Shown here: piece after piece, positions 9,772 to 17,482 of the stretch
Numbering within the stretch: the stretch's first letter is position 1
Layout of the letters: each line of letters begins with the position of its first letter
Origin: GCA-003244245 sp038276315
Lineage (GTDB): Bacteria > Actinomycetota > Actinomycetes > Mycobacteriales > Pseudonocardiaceae
Length of the DNA stretch: 30,567 bases
Direction: 5' to 3'
Assembly: GCA_038276315.1 (NCBI GenBank)
Contig: JBBPZY010000039.1
Location: forward strand, 1 to 30,567
The notes under the pieces: generated by a model
The model's database searches: none
Seen by the model: only the letters and a program-made list of their open reading frames with translations
Told to the model about the DNA's origin: nothing
Program-made: the position numbers and the translations under genes

Positions 9772-10229
9772 CGGGATGTCCTCGCCGCCGCCTGCCGCGC
9801 GAGGGCGAGGAACTCGCCAGCCTGCCGGACCAGGTCGTCGGCATCGCGAGCGGTCACCAGCCGATGCACCCCGGCCTCGGCAGCCGCCCGGGTGGCCGAA
9901 CTGGCGGCAAAGAACGCCGACCATTCCGCGAGTTCCGGCGCGACTGTGGCCAGCAGCGCCCATGCGCTGGTCGGCTGAGCGCGGTTGCGCGGTCGGGCCC
10001 GCGCCGCCAACACGGCGGCCGCCGCGCGCAGCGCCGCAAGGTGCGCCTGGACGTAACGATCTACTGGATGTGCGGCGTACTCGGCGGTAAGCAGCCCCTG
10101 GCGAGCCTGCTCAAACAGGAGACCTACGCTGGGCAGCCGGCGACTGGGTCTTTCGTACTTCGGCCTATCGTGCTTCGGGCGGTCGTACCGTGGCACGATA
10201 GCTGTGGTGAGGGCAGCAACGGCGGGCAC
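9768..10229 (-). CDS. SAV_6107-type HEPN domain protein
   Basis: A 153-residue protein. After a charged N-terminus comes a helical body LLFEQARQGLLTAEYAAHP, VDRYVQAHLAALRAAAAVLAAR, then a second helix pair (SAWALLATVAPELAEWSAFFA, DDLVRQAGEFLALARQAA). This matches the actinobacterial SAV_6107 HEPN family. It contains R58-YVQA-H63, an R-x4-H arrangement like the active site of HEPN ribonucleases, though I cannot show activity. The open frame extends to an ATG at 10361, but GTG 10229 is chosen because AGGAGG (10240-10235) lies 5 bases before it and the ATG at 10361 lies inside the SOS box. First gene of a coupled pair. Confidence 0.8.
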   Translation of the reverse strand: MPAVAALTTAIVPRYDRPKHDRPKYERPSRRLPSVGLLFEQARQGLLTAEYAAHPVDRYVQAHLAALRAAAAVLAARARPRNRAQPTSAWALLATVAPELAEWSAFFAASSATRAAAEAGVHRLVTARDADDLVRQAGEFLALARQAAARTSR

Positions 10230-10234
10230 TTCGG

Positions 10235-10240
10235 CCTCCT
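10235..10240 (-). promoter_or_regulatory. ribosome binding site deciding the HEPN gene start
   Basis: Minus strand AGGAGG, 5 bases before GTG 10229. It is the strongest Shine-Dalgarno match in this gene's 5' region and moves the start 44 codons downstream of the longest open frame. Confidence 0.75.
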
Positions 10241-10354
10241 GGTCGGGAGTCGGGGTAGGCGATCCGGGTTGACGGCAATGGGTCGATTCCGCCGTGGGGA
10301 AGCCGGCGGAGCCCGGCGGCGGTGCGCTTCCCCCGCCCCACCGCCGGGCGTGTT

Positions 10355-10368
10355 CGAACATATGTTCG
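10355..10368 (-). promoter_or_regulatory. LexA (SOS) box upstream of the HEPN-DinB gene pair
   Basis: Perfect palindrome CGAACATATGTTCG fitting GAAC-N4-GTTC. On the minus strand its TATGTT (10362-10357) can act as -10, with TTACCC as a modest -35 at a 17-base spacing, so LexA would sit on the promoter. The inner edge of the box is 125 bases from the GTG at 10229, the same distance as in recA in this window. The divergent GNAT gene starts 155 bases away on the other side, so control of that gene is the alternative. Confidence 0.72.
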
Positions 10369-10523
10369 ACGCTGTCCTAGGGTAACCCCTTGAGGCACGG
10401 TTGCGTCAAGTGCCAATCTCCCCCACCGCAGCGGCTCGACACCTGGCGTGATCACATGGGATTCGTGCACTCTGTGGACGGCACCCGCTTCGCGCCGACG
10501 TCGGTCGATACTGGAGGTCAGCG

Positions 10524-11084
10524 GTGACCGCGATGCCCATCCGCGAGCCAGCGCAGCTGGCTGAACTGACAGCTCCGCAATTGCGCCTGCGGCTTGATGA
10601 GGCGCTGCAGATCTATGTCACGGCCATGCGCTACCCGCCCGGCACGGCGCGGCACCGGAGTCCGATGTGGCTGGAACACATGCTGCGGGACGGATGGCTG
10701 TGCATCGCTGCGTTTGATGCGGACGCCCTGGTGGGCATCGGCTACGGCTACCGGGGCGCTCCCGGGCAGTGGTGGCACGACGAGGTGCAACGCGGACTCA
10801 TGCTGATCGATCGTCGCCGTGCACCGCGCGAGCTCGCCGACTACTTCGAGCTCACTGAACTGCATGTGCATCCCGACGCCCAAGGCAGGGGCATCGGCAA
10901 GGCGCTGCTCACCGAGCTACTGTCCAGGGTGGACGCCCCGCGCGCTTTGTTGTCCACCCCCGAGGGACCCACCAGAGCATGGCGGCTCTACCGTCGGCTC
11001 GGATTCACCGACCTGCTGCGGCACTACCACTTCACCGGGGACTCCCGAGACTTCGCCGTACTGGGGCGCACGCTGCCGCTCTAG
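10524..11084 (+). CDS. GNAT family N-acetyltransferase
   Basis: A 186-residue acetyl-CoA-dependent acyltransferase. The acetyl-CoA pyrophosphate loop is Q120-GRGIG-K126, preceded by the beta strand YFELTELHVHPDAQ and followed by WRLYRRLGFTDL, the usual motif B region. GTG start 10524 has GGAGG (10513-10517) 6 bases upstream; ATG 10533 is an alternative. It faces metF, an arrangement resembling Rv2170 near Rv2172c in M. tuberculosis, which suggests an old conserved neighbour. The acceptor substrate is unknown. Confidence 0.88.
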   Translation: MTAMPIREPAQLAELTAPQLRLRLDEALQIYVTAMRYPPGTARHRSPMWLEHMLRDGWLCIAAFDADALVGIGYGYRGAPGQWWHDEVQRGLMLIDRRRAPRELADYFELTELHVHPDAQGRGIGKALLTELLSRVDAPRALLSTPEGPTRAWRLYRRLGFTDLLRHYHFTGDSRDFAVLGRTLPL

Positions 11085-11113
11085 CGTGGCAGAGGCCGGC
11101 AGCCGTTAAGGAA

Positions 11114-11145
11114 AAGGACGCGCCTGATCCGGGTTGGCGGTCCTT
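11114..11145. terminator. hairpin between convergent GNAT and metF genes
   Basis: AAGGAC (11114-11119) pairs with GTCCTT (11140-11145) and CGCC (11121-11124) with GGCG (11136-11139). This gives a 10-bp stem with one bulged G and an 11-base loop. It lies between two stop codons and could end transcription from both sides. No T-run follows, so it is not a textbook intrinsic terminator. Confidence 0.5.
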
Positions 11146-11157
11146 AAGGCCGCTAAT

Positions 11158-12069
11158 TCAGTGCGCGGCGACGGCGGCCGGGCGGCCGGGGGCCATGCCC
11201 AGGCGGGCGAGTACGGCTCGGGTGGAACCGGATCGGTTGAGTGTGTAGAAGTGCAACCCCGGCACGCCCTCAGTGAGCAACCGTTCGCACAACTCGCTCG
11301 CAACGTCCACGCCCACCTGCCGCACCGCGGCCGGATCGTCACCCACCGCGGCTAGTCGGTCACGCACCGCCACGGGAATGGTGCAGCCGGATAGATCAGC
11401 CATCTTCTGGACACCGCGCAACGTGGTGATCGGCATGATCCCTGCCAGGATCGGAACCGTCGCCATATCCGCACCCGCGGCGGCTACCTGGTCCCGCAGT
11501 CTCAGGTAGTCCTCCGGGCGGAAGAACATCTGGGTGACCGCGAACTGAGCACCGGCGCGTAGCTTGGCCACCAGATAACGGACGTCGGACTCGGCGTCGG
11601 ACGACCGTGGGTGGCACTCGGGGAAAGCAGCCACCCCGACGCAGAAGTCGCCGAGCGAGCGAGCGAGGCGGACCAGGTCCTCCGCGTAGTGCACACCTTG
11701 CGGGTGCGCCACCCATTCCCCGAGCGGGTCGCCCGGCGGATCCCCGCGCAAGGCCAGCACATTGCGGATCCCAGCCTCGGCGTAGTTACCGATCACCTGT
11801 CCGAGTTCGGCCACCGAGTGGTTCACCGCGGTGAGGTGGGCCATCGCGACCAGGGTCGTCTGCTGCGTAATCCGCCCAGTGATCCGCAACGTGCGGTCCC
11901 GGCTGGCACCTCCAGCGCCATAGGTCACCGAGGCGAAGGCTGGGTCCAGCGGCTCGAAATCGCGCAGCGCTTGCCACAGCTGGCGCTCCCCGGCGTCGTC
12001 GCGAGGCGGGAAGAACTCTACGGAGAACACCGGGCGGTCTCCGCCGAGCCGGTCGATGACGGCCGTCAT
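11158..12069 (-). CDS. metF: methylenetetrahydrofolate reductase
   Basis: FAD enzyme reducing 5,10-methylene-THF to 5-methyl-THF for methionine synthesis. 303 residues, close to E. coli MetF (296). Seen: the N-terminal strand PVFSVEFFPP with catalytic Glu (E18), VTYGAGGASRDRT, the FAD-binding LALRGDPP (D110), and the C-terminal GVPGLHFYTLNRS that ends the TIM barrel in this family. ATG 12069 is preferred to the upstream in-frame GTG 12087 because the protein then starts directly before the first strand; the ribosome site is weak for both. It diverges from the polyprenyl synthase gene, as Rv2172c does from idsA2 in mycobacteria. Confidence 0.92.
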   Translation of the reverse strand: MTAVIDRLGGDRPVFSVEFFPPRDDAGERQLWQALRDFEPLDPAFASVTYGAGGASRDRTLRITGRITQQTTLVAMAHLTAVNHSVAELGQVIGNYAEAGIRNVLALRGDPPGDPLGEWVAHPQGVHYAEDLVRLARSLGDFCVGVAAFPECHPRSSDAESDVRYLVAKLRAGAQFAVTQMFFRPEDYLRLRDQVAAAGADMATVPILAGIMPITTLRGVQKMADLSGCTIPVAVRDRLAAVGDDPAAVRQVGVDVASELCERLLTEGVPGLHFYTLNRSGSTRAVLARLGMAPGRPAAVAAH

Positions 12070-12192
12070 GGCCCCCACCCTAGCCACGCCACGACGGGCG
12101 CTCGGGTCCGCCGGGCATACCGGAACCCGGGCCGAACCGAACCGGGATCCCGCCGCGACCGAACCCGAGCACGTATCGGCACGAATGGGCCC

Positions 12193-12222
12193 TATCGTCG
12201 GCGCACACTGCGAGTGTGCGCC
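12193..12222 (+). promoter_or_regulatory. candidate carotenoid operon promoter with perfect inverted repeat
   Basis: GGCGCACACT (12200-12209), a 3-base loop and AGTGTGCGCC (12213-12222) form a perfect 10-bp inverted repeat. A -10-like TATCGT (12193-12198) lies just before it, so the predicted transcription start falls inside the repeat. The ribosome site AGGAGG of the first gene is 30 bases further on. It could be an operator for a dimeric repressor or a 5' leader hairpin. No good -35 element is seen. Confidence 0.45.
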
Positions 12223-12261
12223 CGGCTACGCGGTGTCGTCACCACGATCGCAGGAGGTTCG

Positions 12262-13416
12262 ATGGCGCAGCGGAACGCCACCCGGGGAGTCCGGACTCCG
12301 TCCCTCGCCGGTCTAGCGGAAGATCAGCAGGTGCATCCGCTCGATGGCGACCTCCGCGCCGAGGTGCGACGCGAACTCGCCGGCTTCCTGCAGACCAAGC
12401 GCGACGAGGCGGCGCAGATCGACCCGCAGTTCGTCGCTGCGGTGGACTCGCTGAGTGACTTCGTCCTCGGCCCCGGCAAGCGGCTGCGTCCGACATTCGC
12501 CTGGTGGGGCTGGCGAGGAGCGGGGGGATCCCCCGACGACCCGCAAGCCCGGGCAGTGCTGCAGGCGGTGAGCTCCCTGGAACTGATCCAGGCCTGCGCC
12601 CTGGTGCATGACGACCTGATGGATGATTCCACGACCCGGCGCGGCGCACCCACCGTGCACGTCGACTTCGCGGCTCAGCACCGCGCGGCCGGGTGGTTGG
12701 GCGCGCCGGAACGGTTCGGCGCGGCCACCGCCATCCTGCTCGGTGACATCGCGTTGGCCTGGGCCGATGACATGTTGCGCGGGTCGGATCTGTGGCCGGA
12801 GCAGCTCGGTCGCGCACACGTCGTGTGGCAGGCCATGCGCACCGAGGTGCTCGCCGGGCAATACCTCGACGTGGTCACCCAGGCCAGCGGCGACGAGACA
12901 CCCGAGACCGCGCTGCGGATCGACCGGTACAAGACCGCCGCTTACACCGTGGAGCGCCCGCTGCACTTTGGTGCGGCGATCGCTGGAGCGGACAACGCCC
13001 TGGTGCAGGCCTACCGCCGGTTCGGAGCCGACATCGGCGTCGCGTTCCAGCTCCGCGACGACCTGCTGGGCATGTTCGGTGACCCTCGGGTCACCGGTAA
13101 GCCAGCCGGTGACGACTTGCGCGAGGGCAAGCGCACCCTGCTGCTGGCCTACGGCCTGCGCGCCGCCGACGAGAAACGGCAGACCGGAGGCGCCGACGTG
13201 CTGCGCGGCGCCATCGGCAATCCACAGGTCGACGAGAACGCCGTGACCGAGGTCCGCGAGCTGCTGATCGAGCTCGGCGCGGTGGCCGAGGTCGAGCGCC
13301 GGATCACCACGCTCACCAACTCAGCCTTGCGCAGTCTGCGCGCGGCTGAGCTGGCCGAGCCGGCTGGGGCCCGGCTGGCGGAGCTCGCCGCCCAAGCCAC
13401 CTGCCGAGTGCGCTGA
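12262..13416 (+). CDS. crtE: polyprenyl (probably geranylgeranyl) diphosphate synthase
   Basis: Trans-prenyltransferase condensing IPP with allylic diphosphates; in this setting it should make GGPP for phytoene. 384 residues. Seen: GKRLRP (72-77), first aspartate-rich motif DDLMDD (D117, D118, D121, D122), TRRG, and second aspartate motif RDDLLGMFGD (D266, D267, then D274), with the spaced GMFGD form common in actinobacterial GGPP synthases. ATG 12262 has AGGAGG (12252-12257) 4 bases upstream; the longer open frame to 11611 is a read-through of metF's opposite strand. First gene of the carotenoid cluster, at the place of idsA2 in mycobacteria. Chain length is inferred from context. Confidence 0.88.
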   Translation: MAQRNATRGVRTPSLAGLAEDQQVHPLDGDLRAEVRRELAGFLQTKRDEAAQIDPQFVAAVDSLSDFVLGPGKRLRPTFAWWGWRGAGGSPDDPQARAVLQAVSSLELIQACALVHDDLMDDSTTRRGAPTVHVDFAAQHRAAGWLGAPERFGAATAILLGDIALAWADDMLRGSDLWPEQLGRAHVVWQAMRTEVLAGQYLDVVTQASGDETPETALRIDRYKTAAYTVERPLHFGAAIAGADNALVQAYRRFGADIGVAFQLRDDLLGMFGDPRVTGKPAGDDLREGKRTLLLAYGLRAADEKRQTGGADVLRGAIGNPQVDENAVTEVRELLIELGAVAEVERRITTLTNSALRSLRAAELAEPAGARLAELAAQATCRVR

Positions 13417-13477
13417 CGGCGATAGGGTTGCCCAAGGCGACAGCGGTCGACTGCGAGTCCCGGCGTAACGTGCACCC

Positions 13478-15010
13478 GTGCGCACCGTGCCCGGACCCAC
13501 CGATCATGTCGTCGTAGTCGGTGCCGGGTTGGCCGGGCTGTCGGCGGCGCTGCACCTGCTCGGATCTGGTCGGCGGGTGACTGTGCTGGAATCCCAGCCC
13601 CGTCCTGGCGGTCGGGCCGGGCGCAGCGATCTCGCCGGTTACCGGCTCGACACCGGCCCCACCGTGCTCACCATGCCGGAGTTGGTTGACGAAGCGCTCG
13701 GCGCGGTGGGTGACTCGCTGGCCGCCCGGCTGGATCTGGTGGCGCTGCACCCGGCCTATCGAGCCCGCTTCGCCGACGGGTCGGTGATCGACGTGCACAC
13801 TGACGCCGACGCGATGGAGGCGGAGATCCGGTCGGTGGCCGGCCCATCCGAAGCGAACGGCTACCGGCGGCTGCGATGCTGGCTTACCAGGCTGTACCAG
13901 GTGGAGATCGGCCGGTTCATCGGCGGCAACTTCGACTCCCCGCTGGACCTCGTCGCCAGCCGCGACGCCGTCAAAGACCTGGCCACGCTGGCAGCGCTGG
14001 GCGGCTTCGGCCGGCTGGGTGCCCAAGTCGGTCGATTCCTGCACGACAAGCGGCTGCAACGGATCTTCTCCTTCCAGGCGCTCTACGCTGGAGTGCCCCC
14101 GCAACGCGCGCTCGGCGCGTACGGGGTGATCGCCTACATGGACACGGTGGCGGGTGTCTGGTTCCCGCGCGGCGGGATGCAGGCGTTGCCGCAGGCACTG
14201 GCCGACGCCGCCACCGACGCGGGCGCTGAGTTCCGCTACCACACGACGGTGACCTCGCTGGAGCACTTCGGGCAGCGTGTCACCGCAGTGCACACCGCTG
14301 ACGGCGAACGGGTCACCGCCGATGCGGTCGTGCTCACGCCGGACCTACCGGTGGTGCACCGGCTACTCGGCCGCGCGCCACAGCGGCTGGTGCCGCTGCG
14401 CTGGTCACCATCGGCGGTGGTGCTGCACGCCGGAGTCCGCCCGGGTAGCGGACCGGGCTGGGCCGGGCTGGCACATCACACGATCTTCTTCGGTGACGAG
14501 TGGGAACGGACCTTCGACGAGATCATCTACCGGGGCCAGCTCATGACCGACCCGTCGCTGCTGGTCACCCGACCCACCGCCACGGACCCGAGCCTGGCGC
14601 CTGATGGACGCGAGCTGCTGTACATTCTCGCGCCGTGCCCCAACCTGCGCACCGCACCGCTGGACTGGGCCACCCTCGGACCTGCCTACCGCGATGAGCT
14701 GGTCGGCACGCTGGAACAGCGGGGACTGGCTGACCTCGACGGTGCCATCGAGGTTGAACAGTTGGTCACTCCCGCCGATTGGGCGGCTCAGGGACTTGCC
14801 GTCGGAACCCCCTTCTCGGCCTCGCACACCTTCGCCCAGACCGGACCGTTCCGTCCCTCGAACCTGGTGCGCGGCCGGACCAACGTCGTGCTCGCCGGTT
14901 GCGGCACGACACCTGGAGTAGGGGTCCCCACCGCGATCATCTCCGGCAAGCTCGCCGCAGCTCGGATCACCACCACCGGAGCCCGCCGCAGCACCGCCTT
15001 GAGCGGCTGA
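13478..15010 (+). CDS. crtI: phytoene desaturase
   Basis: FAD-dependent desaturase converting phytoene to lycopene (or a related polyene). 510 residues, typical CrtI length. Seen: N-terminal dinucleotide-binding VVVVGAGLAGLSAALHL (G15, G17, G20), the second conserved GGRAGR region, RLDTGPTVLTMPE, and the C-terminal FAD motif VLAGCGTTPGVGVPTAIISGKLAA. GTG 13478 has no ribosome site; TAACGT (13466-13471) ends exactly 6 bases before it, so a leaderless transcript is possible besides read-through from crtE, whose stop is 61 bases upstream. The next gene starts 7 bases after its stop. Confidence 0.93.
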   Translation: MRTVPGPTDHVVVVGAGLAGLSAALHLLGSGRRVTVLESQPRPGGRAGRSDLAGYRLDTGPTVLTMPELVDEALGAVGDSLAARLDLVALHPAYRARFADGSVIDVHTDADAMEAEIRSVAGPSEANGYRRLRCWLTRLYQVEIGRFIGGNFDSPLDLVASRDAVKDLATLAALGGFGRLGAQVGRFLHDKRLQRIFSFQALYAGVPPQRALGAYGVIAYMDTVAGVWFPRGGMQALPQALADAATDAGAEFRYHTTVTSLEHFGQRVTAVHTADGERVTADAVVLTPDLPVVHRLLGRAPQRLVPLRWSPSAVVLHAGVRPGSGPGWAGLAHHTIFFGDEWERTFDEIIYRGQLMTDPSLLVTRPTATDPSLAPDGRELLYILAPCPNLRTAPLDWATLGPAYRDELVGTLEQRGLADLDGAIEVEQLVTPADWAAQGLAVGTPFSASHTFAQTGPFRPSNLVRGRTNVVLAGCGTTPGVGVPTAIISGKLAAARITTTGARRSTALSG

Positions 15011-15017
15011 CCCAACG

Positions 15018-16517
15018 GTGGCATCGAAGGTTGGGCTCGACCGGCCGCGCTTGAGCCGGTTGCTGCCGGGCACGGTGCTGCTGGGACTGGTCGGTTCACT
15101 GCTGCTGGTCACCACGGCGGTGGGAGCGGGCGGAATCCTCGTGCGCGATCCTATGATCAGCAGCGGACCGTTGTCATGGATCCGTTACGGGCACGGCCAC
15201 GACATGGCGACTGTGGCGCTCTACATCGGCGTCGCGATGCTCGTGTTGGCCTGGATACGCCTCGGGCGCGACGTCCGCGGCGGCACCGCGACCGTCCAAC
15301 AGGTTCGAGTGGCCAGCGCGGTGTGGACAGCGCCCGTGCTGCTGTCTCCACCGTTGTTCACCAGGGACGTTTACAGCTATCTGGGCCAAGGTGCGCTCGC
15401 TTTGCGCGGGCTTGATCCCTACCAAGTCGGGCCCGCGAAGCTGCCGCCCGGAGCCATCTCGGACAACGTCCACTACGTGTGGCAGACCACCCCAGCACCC
15501 TACGGCCCACTGTTCATCCTGATCGCGAAGACGGTTGACCGGTTGACCGGCGAGGACCTCGTCCTGGGCGTGATCGGTCTCCGGTTGGTGCTGGTGGGCG
15601 GCTTGGCGCTGCTGGCGTACGCGCTGCCCCGGCTGGCCGACCAACTCGGCGGCGATCGCACCGTCGCGCTGTGGTTGGTGATCGCCAACCCGTTGACTAT
15701 CGTGCATCTGGTCGGTGGGCCGCACAACGATCTGCTCATGATCGGCCTGCTGGCTACGGGCGTGCTGCTGGTGTTGGTGCGCCGGCACATCGCGGGAATC
15801 GCACTGGTCACCGCAGCGATGGCGGTGAAGGCATCGGCCGGGGTCGCATTACCGTTTCTGGTCTGGATCTGGGCGGCTCACCTTCCCGGTGGCCGGCGGG
15901 CGCAACTGCTGCGCGCCGGCGCGGGCAGCGTGGCGGTGTTCGTCACGACATTCACCGCGATCACGGTGCTGTCCGGAGTTGGGCTGGGGTGGATCCCGGC
16001 GCTGAACGCGCCATCGCTGATCGTCAACTGGATGTCACTTCCCACCGCTGCCGGCGAGCTGACGCACGCACTGGCGGCCCCGTTCGGTCACTTCGGCGAC
16101 GGCCCTTTCATCATGATCTGCAGGCTGCTGGGCTCAGCGGTCTTCGTGGCCATCGTGGCTTGGCAGTGGTGGCTGGCCAGGGACGGCGGAGGGGCGGCCG
16201 TTCGGCGCGCCGCGCTGGCACTGCTGTGGGCGGCGCTGCTGGCGCCCGCGACCCTGCCCTGGTACCTCACGTGGTCTCTCGTCCTCGGTGCGGCCCTGCC
16301 CTGGCCGCGACGTGCGCTGGCGTGGGCGGTCGCGGGTTCGACGTGGCTGGTGGTGTGCACCTATCCCACTGGGCAGAGCGCGTTCAACGACTGGCCTTAC
16401 CAGCTCGGGATGGTGGCGGTGTCGCTGGTTGCGGGGGCCGCGCTACTGCGCCGCGACGCGCCTGGCCTGCCTGATGGCAAGCAACGCAGCGATCCGGTGT
16501 CGGTGGCGGCGGCATGA
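15018..16517 (+). CDS. mptA: MptA/MptB-like alpha-1,6-mannosyltransferase (carotenoid-cluster membrane protein)
   Basis: A 499-residue polytopic membrane protein of the GT-C type, about 12 hydrophobic segments. The extracytoplasmic loop after the early spans has the catalytic-type sequence FTRDVYSYLGQG (114-125, R116-D117). The MptA/MptB family uses polyprenyl-phosphate mannose to build the alpha-1,6-mannan core of lipomannan. The same family is described as a membrane protein associated with carotene biosynthesis clusters, and here it sits between crtI and crtB. Position after metF and a prenyl synthase matches Rv2174 (MptA), so mptA is favoured over mptB, by context only. GTG 15018; its end overlaps crtB by ATGA. 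Confidence 0.82.
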   Translation: MASKVGLDRPRLSRLLPGTVLLGLVGSLLLVTTAVGAGGILVRDPMISSGPLSWIRYGHGHDMATVALYIGVAMLVLAWIRLGRDVRGGTATVQQVRVASAVWTAPVLLSPPLFTRDVYSYLGQGALALRGLDPYQVGPAKLPPGAISDNVHYVWQTTPAPYGPLFILIAKTVDRLTGEDLVLGVIGLRLVLVGGLALLAYALPRLADQLGGDRTVALWLVIANPLTIVHLVGGPHNDLLMIGLLATGVLLVLVRRHIAGIALVTAAMAVKASAGVALPFLVWIWAAHLPGGRRAQLLRAGAGSVAVFVTTFTAITVLSGVGLGWIPALNAPSLIVNWMSLPTAAGELTHALAAPFGHFGDGPFIMICRLLGSAVFVAIVAWQWWLARDGGGAAVRRAALALLWAALLAPATLPWYLTWSLVLGAALPWPRRALAWAVAGSTWLVVCTYPTGQSAFNDWPYQLGMVAVSLVAGAALLRRDAPGLPDGKQRSDPVSVAAA

Positions 16518-17482
16518 GCCGAGAACTCGACGCTGCCGGCATCACCGAGCCCGCCCTGCGCGCGTCGTATGCCCGATGCCGGCAACTCAATGCGGCGCAC
16601 GGCCGCACCTACTTCTTGGCGACCCGACTGCTACCACCTGGGCAACGGCCAGCGATCCATGCACTGTACGGCCTGGCCCGGTACGCCGATGAGATCGTCG
16701 ACGACCTTGCCGACACCCGGCCGTGGCAGCAGCGCCTCGCGGAGTTGGACGCGCTGGCGCAACAGTTGCTCGACGGGCTGGCGCAGGGCCGCTCGGAGCA
16801 CCCGGTGCTGGCAGCACCGGTGCACACCGCGGTTCGCTACCAGATCGATCCGCAACACTTCGCGGATTTCATGGCCTCGATGCAGATGGATCGGCCGGTC
16901 GAACAGGGCGGGGTGGCCGGTTATCAGACCTTCGACGACCTGGCCCGCTACGTGCACGGCTCGGCGGCCGTGATCGGTCTGCAAGTGCTGCCGGTGCTGG
17001 GTACCGTGGTTCCCCGGGAGCGAGCTGAGCCGCACGCCGCCGCGCTGGGCGTCGCCTTTCAGATCACCAATTTCCTCCGCGACGTCGGGGAGGACCTCGA
17101 TCGCGGACGGGTTTACCTGCCCGCCGACGAGCTGGCGGCCTTCGGAGTCGACCGGGAGCTACTGGGCTGGTGCCGCAGCACCGGACGGCCCGATCCCCGA
17201 GTGCGCCGCGCGCTGGCCTACCTGGTCGCGCGCACCCGGGCGATCTACCGCAGGGCGGCGCCGGGGATTCCGATGCTGGCCCCGGTCTCCCGGGCCTGCG
17301 TAGCTACCGCGTTTAGCCTCTACGGTGGCATTCTGAACGAGATCGAGGCGGCCGAGTACCACGTGCTAGGCCGCCGCGTGGCAGTGCCGGGCCGCCGTCG
17401 GCTCGCCGTGGCACTCCCAGGTCTGAGCAGGGCGCTGCTAGCGCGGACCCGGCCCGTTCATGGCGACTCCTCCAGCCGGTAG
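16514..17482 (+). CDS. crtB: phytoene synthase
   Basis: Head-to-head condensation of two GGPP to phytoene, the committed carotenoid step. 322 residues. Seen: first Asp-rich motif YADEIVDD (D59-D64), second motif NFLRDVGEDLDRGRVYLP (D190 to D194), and Y-x-x-GSAAVIG region. ATG at 16514 overlaps the mptA stop (ATGA), so translation is coupled. Its last 25 bases overlap the end of the convergent amidohydrolase gene. With crtE and crtI the cluster can reach lycopene; no cyclase, ketolase or hydroxylase gene follows within the window. Confidence 0.93.
   Translation: MSRELDAAGITEPALRASYARCRQLNAAHGRTYFLATRLLPPGQRPAIHALYGLARYADEIVDDLADTRPWQQRLAELDALAQQLLDGLAQGRSEHPVLAAPVHTAVRYQIDPQHFADFMASMQMDRPVEQGGVAGYQTFDDLARYVHGSAAVIGLQVLPVLGTVVPRERAEPHAAALGVAFQITNFLRDVGEDLDRGRVYLPADELAAFGVDRELLGWCRSTGRPDPRVRRALAYLVARTRAIYRRAAPGIPMLAPVSRACVATAFSLYGGILNEIEAAEYHVLGRRVAVPGRRRLAVALPGLSRALLARTRPVHGDSSSR

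Noticed and set aside
11611..12261. N-terminal extension of the polyprenyl synthase frame
   Set aside because: It is the antisense of metF. A strong AGGAGG marks ATG 12262 as the start.
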